Shown: one piece after another, positions 1-5,893 of the stretch | Layout: each line of letters opens with the position of its first letter | Numbering within the stretch: the first letter of the stretch is position 1 | Virus record (IMG/VR): IMGVR_UViG_3300025646_000225 | Span: 1-29,634 of that record | DNA: 29,634 bases | Strand: one strand, 5' to 3' | DNA from: a virus | Translations under genes and position numbers: made by a program | The notes under the pieces: model-generated | Database searches by the model: none | What the model was told of the DNA's origin: nothing | What the model saw: only the letters and a program-made list of their open reading frames with translations

Positions 1-99
1 GGTAATACCGTGCAGGTCATGGTCCCAATCAAGTATGCACCAGCGTGTGCGAACGACAAGCATGGGCGCAAGCCTGTGACGATGGAGGAAATCAAATGA
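1..99 (+). CDS. 3' end of an unidentified early gene (truncated by window edge)
   Basis: Frame 1 is open from the first base to a TGA at 97-99, giving 32 residues that end VTMEEIK. The start lies outside the window. The last codons carry the Shine-Dalgarno of the next gene (GGAGGA at 85-90), and the stop overlaps the next start as ATGA at 96-99, the same arrangement used by the following genes. This supports it as a real, co-translated gene. Too little is visible to assign a function. Confidence 0.7.
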   Translation, partial: GNTVQVMVPIKYAPACANDKHGRKPVTMEEIK

Positions 100-662
100 T
101 AGATCAATGCGGAATCGCAGATCATGAGGACGGATGCCTATGTGATGTGATCATCACGGCACCCGTCACAATCATGCCCGAGGTGTCCGACCTGTGGATG
201 TTGCAGGAGGTGGCGGAATACTTTGATTACAGTATCCCGTGGACCCCAGACAAACTGCTTGATTTGTTCGAAAGGCTGTTGATCCTGCATGATAAATGGA
301 TTGATGGTGGCTACGCCAAATCGGTGAATAACAACGGGTCAATCACTGGACGATTGAATCAAGAGACTCATTTCCAATACTGGAAAAGAGTCAAAGAGTC
401 CGTCGTTGACCACTACCATTCCACCAATGGTACCATAGCAGACACAATCAAGTCACTAGGGTTGACGATTGACGATTACAACACGGCGGTATCGTACAAT
501 CGTGGTCGTCGGTCCTACACTTGGGACGATGTGAATGCCATAGTTCAGGATGTGCAGGATGGTATGAGCCTGTATAAACTGTGTGAGAAGTGGGGACTGA
601 GTGATCGTGGTGCTGGCAAGTGGTATCATGAGAACTTCCGAATCAAGGAGGAAAACAAATGA
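96..662 (+). CDS. Hypothetical early protein with C-terminal HTH-like region
   Basis: Encodes 188 residues. I chose ATG 96 over an upstream in-frame ATG at 45 because GGAGGA sits at the right distance before 96 and the start forms an ATGA overlap with the preceding frame. The N-terminal third is acidic. The C-terminal ~70 residues (around TWDDVNAIVQDVQDG, then LYKLCEKWGLSD) have the helix-turn-helix look of a DNA-binding domain, but I cannot name a family. It ends in KEENK, encoded by the bases that also form the Shine-Dalgarno of the next gene. It is first in a run of small genes ahead of a recombination nuclease, so a role in early takeover or regulation is possible but only inferred. Confidence 0.75.
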   Translation: MIDQCGIADHEDGCLCDVIITAPVTIMPEVSDLWMLQEVAEYFDYSIPWTPDKLLDLFERLLILHDKWIDGGYAKSVNNNGSITGRLNQETHFQYWKRVKESVVDHYHSTNGTIADTIKSLGLTIDDYNTAVSYNRGRRSYTWDDVNAIVQDVQDGMSLYKLCEKWGLSDRGAGKWYHENFRIKEENK

Positions 663-880
663 AACAACGAGTGAACTTCACGGCGATTGCTGAGAACGAC
701 AAGTGGTTCGGGATTGAACCCGAACATTGCCGTGACTTCAGCATCGACCTGAACCTGTATCATGACGGGGACGACACCTATGTGGTGGTGTATCATCGCT
801 ACGATGACGACCCCGACTTCATGCAGGAACCGTACCTGACAATCAAGATCGCAACACCGAACAAGGAGGAAAACAAATGA
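659..880 (+). CDS. Small acidic hypothetical protein
   Basis: Encodes 73 residues, Asp/Glu-rich (for example HDGDDTYVVV and HRYDDDPDF), with no Cys pair, membrane segment or recognisable motif. ATG 659 overlaps the previous stop as ATGA and is preceded by AAGGAGG at the ideal distance. Like its neighbour it ends in KEENK, and the DNA there (862-882) is identical over 21 bases to 644-664. Early phage genes of this size often encode host-interacting proteins or DNA mimics; nothing here proves that. Confidence 0.7.
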   Translation: MKQRVNFTAIAENDKWFGIEPEHCRDFSIDLNLYHDGDDTYVVVYHRYDDDPDFMQEPYLTIKIATPNKEENK

Positions 881-1107
881 AAGAAACATTCACCTACTCA
901 GGCGACCATGAGTACGCCACATGGCACAAGGGCGTTGAGTGTGCCATCTGCCGAATCAACGGCGGCGAGCACGCCGAGGCTGTCGGTGTCATCATCGACG
1001 CCATCGGCCCCGATTCAATCGTGGCACCCGACACGATTCAAGTCACCCCAGCCTGCGAGGAATGCGCCGACGGCACCTTCGTCCGATTCGCAAGGGGAGG
1101 ATGGTGA
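877..1107 (+). CDS. Small hypothetical protein with two Cys pairs
   Basis: Encodes 76 residues. ATG 877 is in an ATGA overlap with the previous gene and has AAGGAGG upstream. The protein contains CAIC (about residues 22-25) and CEEC (about residues 60-63), a spacing compatible with one zinc site built from two CxxC knuckles, although the intervening ~35 residues are not a named ribbon that I recognise. The stop TGA (1105-1107) overlaps the next ATG as TGATG. A second long frame over 908-1174 is a shadow: it lacks a ribosome site. Confidence 0.7.
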   Translation: MKETFTYSGDHEYATWHKGVECAICRINGGEHAEAVGVIIDAIGPDSIVAPDTIQVTPACEECADGTFVRFARGGW

Positions 1108-1304
1108 TGCACACAGAAAAATGTCAAGTGTGTGGCCGAGTGTGTCACGACCTCGCCACCTACATTCATCATGACTGCGAACCGTACAGTTGGCTGGATG
1201 ATTCCGAACCAATCGCAGGCCGTGACTATGATGATACGGTTGAACCAATCACGATTTGCTTTGACCGATTCGAACCAACGGAGGATTATTACGATGAGGA
1301 CTGA
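1107..1304 (+). CDS. Small Cys/His-rich hypothetical protein, likely zinc-binding
   Basis: Encodes 65 residues starting MHTEKCQVCGRVCHD. I chose ATG 1107 because GGGGAGG at 1094-1100 lies six bases upstream and the start overlaps the previous stop (TGATG); the frame is open further upstream but without a ribosome site. CxxC plus CH and a later HHDC could form a small zinc finger. The C-terminal half is very acidic (ending TEDYYDED). Its 3' end overlaps the next gene by 11 bases. Function unknown. Confidence 0.65.
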   Translation: MHTEKCQVCGRVCHDLATYIHHDCEPYSWLDDSEPIAGRDYDDTVEPITICFDRFEPTEDYYDED

Positions 1305-2115
1305 CGACGAGAACAAGCGCATCTATGTGCGCCAATCATGGCTGGGTGATCTGATGATCTGCCCACAGCGTGCCAACCTTGCGCTGACCATGCCCATGTT
1401 TCGGTCAGGATCGGACGCCACCGCCATCGGCACTGGCGTCCACTCCGCAATCGAATGGGCGCTACTGCGCTACCAGAATCATGAGGAGATTGTGCTGGAC
1501 GACATGATTGAAGTCGCCCAACAGCAAGTTGCCGACGAACTGTCCAAGCCAATCAAACTCACACGCATCTCCGACAAGCCCGACACCATCCCCCCCTCTG
1601 TGGCCGCTATGGTCACAGGGTGGGTGGAAACCATTGCCCCTCAGGTTGAATGGTTCGGACGAGTCGAACACAAGTTCAAGTATGATACGGGACAGGTGGC
1701 CGTGAACGGGTACGCCATCTGGATGGAAGGAACAATGGACTACATCACACCTAGTGGTGTGATCTGGGATTGGAAAACCGCAAGCCGTGCCTACAATGAA
1801 TCAGAGAAACAGAAGAAAGCGCACCAGCCTACTGTTTATTGCGCTGCTGCCGTATCAAACGGGCTGGCTGATGGAGCCGAACAAATCTTTAGGTTCGGTG
1901 TCATGGTGCGTCAGCAATCACCCAAGCCTCAGGTCGTGGAGGTGACACGCAACCGTTCGCACTATGATTTCCTCCACCGTCAAGCCAAAGCCGCAGTCGA
2001 TCAGGCAGTCATCTCGTCAGGTCAACGTGACTGGTTCATGAATGACCAGCATGTGCTGTGCTCATCGACATGGTGTGATTACTGGTCGATCTGCAAGGGT
2101 TCTCACCTGCCGTAA
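1294..2115 (+). CDS. Cas4/RecB-like PD-(D/E)XK nuclease with predicted 4Fe-4S cluster
   Basis: Encodes 273 residues from ATG 1294, which has ACGGAGGA nine bases upstream. Seen: an N-terminal Cys in LMICPQRANLAL (C23), H50 in GTGVHSAIEW, acidic D149, the core IWDWKTA (D159, K161), QPTVY (the QxxxY motif, about 178-182), and three C-terminal Cys in CSSTWCDYWSIC (256, 261, 267). One N-terminal plus three C-terminal Cys around a RecB-type nuclease core is the signature of the Cas4/AddB iron-sulphur nuclease group. Such phage enzymes resect DNA ends in recombination-dependent replication or degrade host DNA. No cas1/cas2 or CRISPR array is nearby, so a CRISPR role is not indicated. It precedes the helicase-primase-RusA block, fitting a replication/recombination role. 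Confidence 0.88.
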   Translation: MRTDDENKRIYVRQSWLGDLMICPQRANLALTMPMFRSGSDATAIGTGVHSAIEWALLRYQNHEEIVLDDMIEVAQQQVADELSKPIKLTRISDKPDTIPPSVAAMVTGWVETIAPQVEWFGRVEHKFKYDTGQVAVNGYAIWMEGTMDYITPSGVIWDWKTASRAYNESEKQKKAHQPTVYCAAAVSNGLADGAEQIFRFGVMVRQQSPKPQVVEVTRNRSHYDFLHRQAKAAVDQAVISSGQRDWFMNDQHVLCSSTWCDYWSICKGSHLP

Positions 2116-2136
2116 CTAGCCGTGATACAATTTGAT
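2116..2136 (+). promoter_or_regulatory. Predicted extended -10 promoter (early)
   Basis: TGATACAAT at 2123-2131 is an extended -10 element (TGn plus TACAAT), just after the stop of the nuclease gene. No good -35 is visible. A start site is expected near 2138, where an ATG also lies. The same layout (TAA stop, AACTnG, TGATAnnATT, then ATG) recurs at 4733-4758, which strengthens both calls. Confidence 0.5.
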
Positions 2137-2137
2137 C

Positions 2138-2272
2138 ATGCCTCAGGGGTCAGCCGACGCCGTTCGGTTGATGCGGATTCCTCCCGTCGGCTGGCCCCAA
2201 GTTCCCAACTACCCGTCATCCCGACGGGACCGAGCATCTGAAGGAGATGCAAATGAATATCAGCAAGGATGA
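2138..2272 (+). CDS. Possible leaderless 44-residue leader peptide
   Basis: ATG 2138 sits six bases after the predicted -10 box and opens a 44-codon frame (MPQGSADAVRLMRIPP...) ending in TGA 2270-2272, inside the next gene. Its codons run through the two hairpins described separately, so translating it would unwind them. It overlaps the start of the downstream gene out of frame. Leaderless starts are common in Actinobacteria. The alternative is that this is simply an untranslated structured leader; I rate that slightly more likely. Confidence 0.3.
   Translation: MPQGSADAVRLMRIPPVGWPQVPNYPSSRRDRASEGDANEYQQG
2146..2198 (+). ncRNA. Long stem-loop in the leader of the replication operon
   Basis: Bases 2146-2159 (GGGGTCAGCCGACG) pair with 2185-2198 (CGTCGGCTGGCCCC) over 14 base pairs with a single G-U wobble and a 25-base loop. 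It begins about eight bases after the predicted transcription start. No U-run follows, so it is not a standard terminator. It may be a cis-acting regulator, an mRNA stabiliser or a small RNA. I do not recognise a known riboswitch family. Confidence 0.6.
2212..2228 (+). ncRNA. Second short hairpin of the same leader
   Basis: CCCGTC (2212-2217) pairs perfectly with GACGGG (2223-2228) around the loop ATCCC. It ends 12 bases before the Shine-Dalgarno AAGGAG at 2241-2246. Together with the long stem upstream it makes nearly the whole gap between the nuclease gene and the gene starting at 2253 a folded element. Confidence 0.5.
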
Positions 2273-2702
2273 GTCAATCATCACTCAGGTTGCCGCAAAG
2301 ATTGCGGCTGATCTCACCCCTACGGGGGATGATATCAACCTGAACATCACCAACTGGCACGCCGCTTTCGAAGCGGTGCTGGACGGAATCAAGGCGGCGC
2401 ACAACATCGACCCTGCGCAGGCTGTCGCCAACGCATTCGGTGGCACCGTCGCACCTGAGCCTGTCCCCCAGTTCACGGCACCTGCTCAGGCTCCGACGAA
2501 CATGACGGTGCAGGTGCGTGGCACCCAGCACGGACCTCTGCCCGACTGGCTCGCCTCCCAGTGTGCCGCCGCTGGCGTTACCGCAGTGTTCGACAACCGT
2601 GACCGCCTGTCGCAGAACCCTAAGCGTCCGTGGTTCAAGTCCGCTGACGGCACCAAGAACGCCAAGGGTGACGACTTCGCTTTCTGGCCGCCGAGGAACT
2701 GA
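2253..2702 (+). CDS. Hypothetical phage protein with conserved-looking C-terminal domain
   Basis: Encodes 149 residues. ATG 2253 is preferred to ATG 2247 because AAGGAG at 2241-2246 abuts 2247 but is six bases from 2253. The N-terminal half is helical and Ala-rich, then comes a Pro/Ala linker (PEPVPQFTAPAQAPT), then a compact C-terminal region with PDWLASQCAAAGVTAVFDNR and KRPWFKS...DFAFWPP. That aromatic C-terminal pattern resembles small proteins of other environmental phages I have seen, without an assigned function. Its place directly before helicase and primase and behind its own promoter would suit a replication accessory or DNA-binding protein; this is inference from position only. Confidence 0.75.
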   Translation: MNISKDESIITQVAAKIAADLTPTGDDINLNITNWHAAFEAVLDGIKAAHNIDPAQAVANAFGGTVAPEPVPQFTAPAQAPTNMTVQVRGTQHGPLPDWLASQCAAAGVTAVFDNRDRLSQNPKRPWFKSADGTKNAKGDDFAFWPPRN

Positions 2703-2707
2703 CACTG

Positions 2708-3793
2708 ATGGAATCATCCCTCATCGCAGAGCGATGGGCGATGGTGGAGCGGGGCGAATCAATCGCCCCGCTCCACTCATCTTCAGGGTTGAATCATGAG
2801 AAGCCAGCCCTGTATCGCCCACTAGCAGACGCCATCCCCGACTATGTGCATTGGGCGCAACATCCCGATGAACGAATCTACTTTGGATTCAATGACCTAG
2901 ACATGCAGGTCAGGGGTGTGGCCCCGTCCGAGATGTGTCTAATCAACGGGTTCTCCCACTCAGGCAAGACTCTGTTCTTGTTGCAGATTCTGGTGGCGAA
3001 CCGTGACAAAGTGGTCGTCTACTTCTGTCCTGACGAGCCACGCACGTTGACTCTAATCAAGTTGGCGTGTCTGGTTCACAAGGTACAAGGCCGTGAACTT
3101 GAAACAGGTATCGCCAACAACGATCCGAAGTCGATTGAAATGTTGGAGCAGACAGCCCGTGAATGGTTCCCGAACCTTGCAGTGTTCGACCAGTTCATGA
3201 ACCTGAGCGACATGGAGAAATCAATGATTGAGGTGGACAAGCACCTCGGTCAGCCACGCTTGATGGTGTTCGACTATCTGGAATTGTTGACAGGTGACGA
3301 GACTGTGCCTGCCAAAGCGAACACAATCAAAGCGTTCGGCAAGCGGCACAACATCCCGTTGATTGTCCTCCACCAGTCATCACGCACCGCAGGTGCGGAC
3401 GGCAAGAAGCAAACCATCTCGTCAGGTGCATACGGTGGTGAACAGCAGGCATCACACATCATTGGCGTGCGACGCAAGAAGTTCGAAATCGAATCACAGA
3501 TCGCAGATATCATTGAGAAACTAGACAAGTCGTCCGCATCTGAACGCATGTTGGAACGCCTAGACCTGTTGCGATACGAACAACAGTTGCATGAGAACAC
3601 GGTGACAATCAACCTTGTCAAGTGCAAGCGGCAGGACGCACACCTGTTGGACGACATGGACTACGAGATTGAGGCAGGCACGGGCCGCCTGCTACGAATC
3701 AACGGATTCTCGCAGTCGCCCAGCGAATCAACCACAGCACCCACAGACGACGCCTCGCAACTAGCGGTGCAAGATTTGTGGGACGACTTCTAA
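2708..3793 (+). CDS. DnaB-type replicative helicase (RecA-fold ATPase)
   Basis: Encodes 361 residues. Seen: Walker A GFSHSGKT (residues 81-88), a catalytic acidic residue in YFCPDEP (about 110), Walker B LMVFDYLELL (185-194), and the sensor/arginine region VLHQSSR (about 221-226), in the order of the DnaB C-terminal domain. The region before Walker A is only ~80 residues, so the usual DnaB N-terminal primase-binding domain is absent, as in many phage helicases. An acidic tail ends LWDDF, a type of C-terminus sometimes used to bind partners. It likely unwinds the replication fork with the primase encoded 27 bases downstream. The start is five bases after the previous stop, with GAGG inside the previous gene as a plausible ribosome site. 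Confidence 0.9.
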   Translation: MESSLIAERWAMVERGESIAPLHSSSGLNHEKPALYRPLADAIPDYVHWAQHPDERIYFGFNDLDMQVRGVAPSEMCLINGFSHSGKTLFLLQILVANRDKVVVYFCPDEPRTLTLIKLACLVHKVQGRELETGIANNDPKSIEMLEQTAREWFPNLAVFDQFMNLSDMEKSMIEVDKHLGQPRLMVFDYLELLTGDETVPAKANTIKAFGKRHNIPLIVLHQSSRTAGADGKKQTISSGAYGGEQQASHIIGVRRKKFEIESQIADIIEKLDKSSASERMLERLDLLRYEQQLHENTVTINLVKCKRQDAHLLDDMDYEIEAGTGRLLRINGFSQSPSESTTAPTDDASQLAVQDLWDDF

Positions 3794-3820
3794 CAACCCA
3801 ACCCAGCACAGGAGGAAACT

Positions 3821-4735
3821 ATGCTGACCATGACACCCGACACCACCGCAACTGTGGACGCATTTGTGAGATTGTTCCGTGGCCGTGGCGATGTGTACGG
3901 ACACGACGAAGGCCGATGCGTCAAATCGAAAATCACTGACGACCACTGGGTCGATCACCTGAACGGCACCTCAGGCATGGGTGTATACCCTGCCGTGCCG
4001 ACACCTGACGGTGCGATCTGCGCATGGGGTTGCACCGACATTGACGTAGAGGACTACGACCAAGCGTTGCTACTGCAAGCCACGTTGTATCAGGCCGCCA
4101 TCGTGTCATGGATTGAACGGTCCCGATCCAAGGGATATCATGTCTGGATTTTTGTGGACCGCCCCATCGAAGCGGAAGCAATGCGCAACATGCAGTTGCT
4201 CGCCCATCAGGTGTGCGACATGGTACCCAAAGAAATCAACCCGAAGCAGACGGATGTTTCGCTAACCAAGTACGGGAACTATGTTCGCCTCCCCTATCTG
4301 GGAGGGCTGGTGGAAACACCAGTCCGTCGTGTCATCCTTGATATGAACGGTGCTCCGATGCCGCTCGTTGATTTCGTGCGGGAAGCAACAATCAATATCA
4401 ACACGCCCGATATCATCCGCAGGGTCGCACGAATGTATGAGCCGCCTGCTCAACAGCATGTCGTGTTCAACGTGTCCGACCCGTCCACCGACCTTGCCGA
4501 AGGACTACGACAGATCGGTGGGCTGGGCTATGTGATCTGGCGTGACGGCCCCCTGCAGGGCCGTGACCGTAGCAACACGTTGGCCCGACTCGCCCACATC
4601 TGCAACGAATCAGGCATGTCAGCGTCAGCGTGTGCGATGGTGATTCGTGACGCCGACCGCAGGTGGGGCAAGTTCCACGGTCGTGCCGACTGCGACGAGC
4701 AAATCGACAAGATGGTGCGCCGAGCCTACGGGTAA
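3821..4735 (+). CDS. Archaeo-eukaryotic-type (AEP) DNA primase with PriCT-like C-terminus
   Basis: Encodes 304 residues from ATG 3821, with AGGAGG just upstream. Seen: the metal-binding pair in CTDIDVED (D73, D75), the nucleotide-binding motif SKGYHVWIF (H107), and KYGNYVRLPY (about 150-159), in the order of AEP primases. The last ~60 residues (DRSNTLARLAHICNESGM onward, ending DKMVRRAYG) look like a PriCT helical domain found after phage primase cores. It would make primers for the DnaB-type helicase encoded immediately upstream. Whether it also polymerises DNA cannot be told from sequence; no separate DNA polymerase is in the window. Confidence 0.87.
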   Translation: MLTMTPDTTATVDAFVRLFRGRGDVYGHDEGRCVKSKITDDHWVDHLNGTSGMGVYPAVPTPDGAICAWGCTDIDVEDYDQALLLQATLYQAAIVSWIERSRSKGYHVWIFVDRPIEAEAMRNMQLLAHQVCDMVPKEINPKQTDVSLTKYGNYVRLPYLGGLVETPVRRVILDMNGAPMPLVDFVREATININTPDIIRRVARMYEPPAQQHVVFNVSDPSTDLAEGLRQIGGLGYVIWRDGPLQGRDRSNTLARLAHICNESGMSASACAMVIRDADRRWGKFHGRADCDEQIDKMVRRAYG

Positions 4736-4736
4736 C

Positions 4737-4755
4737 TGGAATGATATGATTCAAT
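4737..4755 (+). promoter_or_regulatory. Predicted extended -10 promoter giving a near-leaderless RusA mRNA
   Basis: TGATATGAT at 4742-4750 is an extended -10 box, five bases before ATG 4756. There is no Shine-Dalgarno before that ATG, consistent with a leaderless or near-leaderless transcript. The surrounding bases (AACT, TGATA, ATT, then ATG) match the promoter at 2116-2136. No clear -35 is seen. Confidence 0.45.
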
Positions 4756-5124
4756 ATGCCCCGCCGCAAATCAAATAAAAGACCGTTCACGTTCACGGTT
4801 GATCAACGCCCAACCGTGAAAGGACGCCCCCGTCTAGGCAGGCGAGGCAGAGTGTTCACACCTGCACGCACACTGGCGGCAGAAGCGTACATCAGTGAAC
4901 TGTATACGAAACTCAGAGGCCCGTACTATGACGGGCCAGTGATGATTGAAGCAATCTTCCGCACCACAGAAACAGAAGTGACGATAACCCCCATTGATTC
5001 AGAACACACATCGAAACTCAGAGGTGACACCGATAACTATTTGAAGTTATTGTTGGACGGATTGAACGGCATCGCTTTCGAGGACGACAAATGTGTGATG
5101 ATTGTCCGAGGAGAGAAACGATGA
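4756..5124 (+). CDS. rusA: RusA-family Holliday junction resolvase
   Basis: Encodes 122 residues, the usual size for RusA. Seen: KGRPRLGRRGRVFTPARTLA near the N-terminus (basic, DNA-contacting) and the acidic active-site block GDTDNYLKLLLDGLNG...FEDD (D91/D93, D101, D110/D111), matching the three catalytic aspartates of RusA. The enzyme cuts four-way junctions and would resolve recombination intermediates before packaging, working downstream of the Cas4-like nuclease. The gene ends in an ATGA overlap with the next one. No ribosome site precedes the start; see the promoter entry. Confidence 0.9.
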   Translation: MPRRKSNKRPFTFTVDQRPTVKGRPRLGRRGRVFTPARTLAAEAYISELYTKLRGPYYDGPVMIEAIFRTTETEVTITPIDSEHTSKLRGDTDNYLKLLLDGLNGIAFEDDKCVMIVRGEKR

Positions 5125-5573
5125 CGTTCGATTATAAAGATCAGAACTGGGTTGGCCGATATCAAACAATGGGAAGCACCGCCGAGAAGGCATTCCTAGA
5201 ACAATATCCGCACGCTCACCGCCTAGGAATCGACAGACCAGACTTCCCTGTCGCACGCCTACCCGTGTTCTACAGGCAGGCACCCGACTTCCTGCTAGCC
5301 GACGGAGCCTACGAGGTGATGGGCGTATCATCCCGTGCGAAAGAACCCACCTTGAAAGTCAAGTTTGAAAAACTTGACAACCTCAGACTGTGGGACACGT
5401 TTGGAGATTGCTACCTGTGGGTATGGGACTCATACCGAAAGCGGTCCACATGCGAACGTGTGTCCGTGTGGTCGCTATTGCTGGAACGAGAAGGGACCGT
5501 CGATAGGTTCCCCGACAACCAGAAACCTTACTGGAGTTTGCCAATCGAACTGTTCCCCGAGAACAGTGGATAA
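5121..5573 (+). CDS. Hypothetical protein, possibly PD-(D/E)XK-fold
   Basis: Encodes 150 residues. ATG 5121 is chosen because GAGGAGAG precedes it and it overlaps the RusA stop (ATGA). The stretch APDFLLADGAYEVMGV (about residues 55-70) has the spacing of a PD...ExK nuclease core, but the position where a Lys is expected is Met-Gly, and a Lys-rich segment (LKVKFEKL) follows ~12 residues later. The next segment, DTFGDCYLWVWDS, looks like a buried strand. If it is a nuclease fold it may be inactive or use a migrated Lys. Position after rusA hints at DNA metabolism. Confidence 0.7.
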   Translation: MTFDYKDQNWVGRYQTMGSTAEKAFLEQYPHAHRLGIDRPDFPVARLPVFYRQAPDFLLADGAYEVMGVSSRAKEPTLKVKFEKLDNLRLWDTFGDCYLWVWDSYRKRSTCERVSVWSLLLEREGTVDRFPDNQKPYWSLPIELFPENSG

Positions 5574-5596
5574 TCTGAATCATCTCCCAGCGATCC

Positions 5597-5622
5597 CATC
5601 ATCTCCGATTGAGGAGATGATG
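5597..5622 (+). promoter_or_regulatory. Perfect hairpin covering a ribosome binding site and start codons
   Basis: CATCATCTCC (5597-5606) is the exact reverse complement of GGAGATGATG (5613-5622), with loop GATTGA. The 3' arm contains the Shine-Dalgarno GGAG and the ATG candidates at 5617 and 5620; ATG 5623 follows at once. When folded, it should block ribosome loading on the sigma-like gene. Opening could depend on temperature, a protein, or ribosomes finishing the upstream gene, which stops 24 bases earlier. Confidence 0.6.
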
Positions 5623-5886
5623 ATGGTGCAAGGAGAAGTGAATCATCCGACAACTGATTGGCTGGCAATAGAACAAATCGATGACGCCCTCAATCAACTA
5701 GAACAACCGTATCAACTGCTGTTACGGATGGTGTTCTATGATCGGTACACCTACAATCAGATCACCGAAATGATGGGCTACTCATCCAAGAGTGTCACAT
5801 GGTACAATGTGCAGAAAGCCATCAGGCTTCTGAAAGAAGCCATGCTGGCACACCCAAACATAAAAGAGAAATATGTTGACAGGTAG
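5623..5886 (+). CDS. Sigma-region-4-like HTH protein
   Basis: Encodes about 87 residues. Three ATGs lie in a row (5617, 5620, 5623); 5623 has the best spacing to GAGGAG at 5611-5616, and GTG 5638 after AAGGAG is another option. The segment LNQLEQPYQLLLRMVFYDRYTYNQITEMMG, then SSKSVTWYNVQKAIRLLKEA, has the pattern of sigma-70 region 4: a helix, 'Y-T-Y-x-x-I' turn, and a recognition helix followed by a basic helix. Region 2 is absent, so it is not a full sigma factor; it could be an anti-sigma/appropriator-type factor, a promoter-recognition subunit, or a terminase small-subunit-like HTH protein. Its start is hidden in a hairpin, so its synthesis looks controlled. Confidence 0.6.
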   Translation: MVQGEVNHPTTDWLAIEQIDDALNQLEQPYQLLLRMVFYDRYTYNQITEMMGYSSKSVTWYNVQKAIRLLKEAMLAHPNIKEKYVDR

Positions 5887-5893
5887 GAGATTC

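Noticed and set aside
45-95. Earlier in-frame ATG for the first full gene
   Set aside because: No ribosome site; ATG 96 has GGAGGA and the ATGA overlap.
2274-2717. 147-codon - strand frame opposite the gene at 2253-2702
   Set aside because: Antisense to a gene with a strong ribosome site; Arg/Val-rich shadow composition.
5365-5622. Upstream extension of the sigma-like gene frame
   Set aside because: It overlaps the preceding gene in another frame and reads as Cys/Arg/Pro-rich shadow sequence; ribosome sites support starts near 5623.
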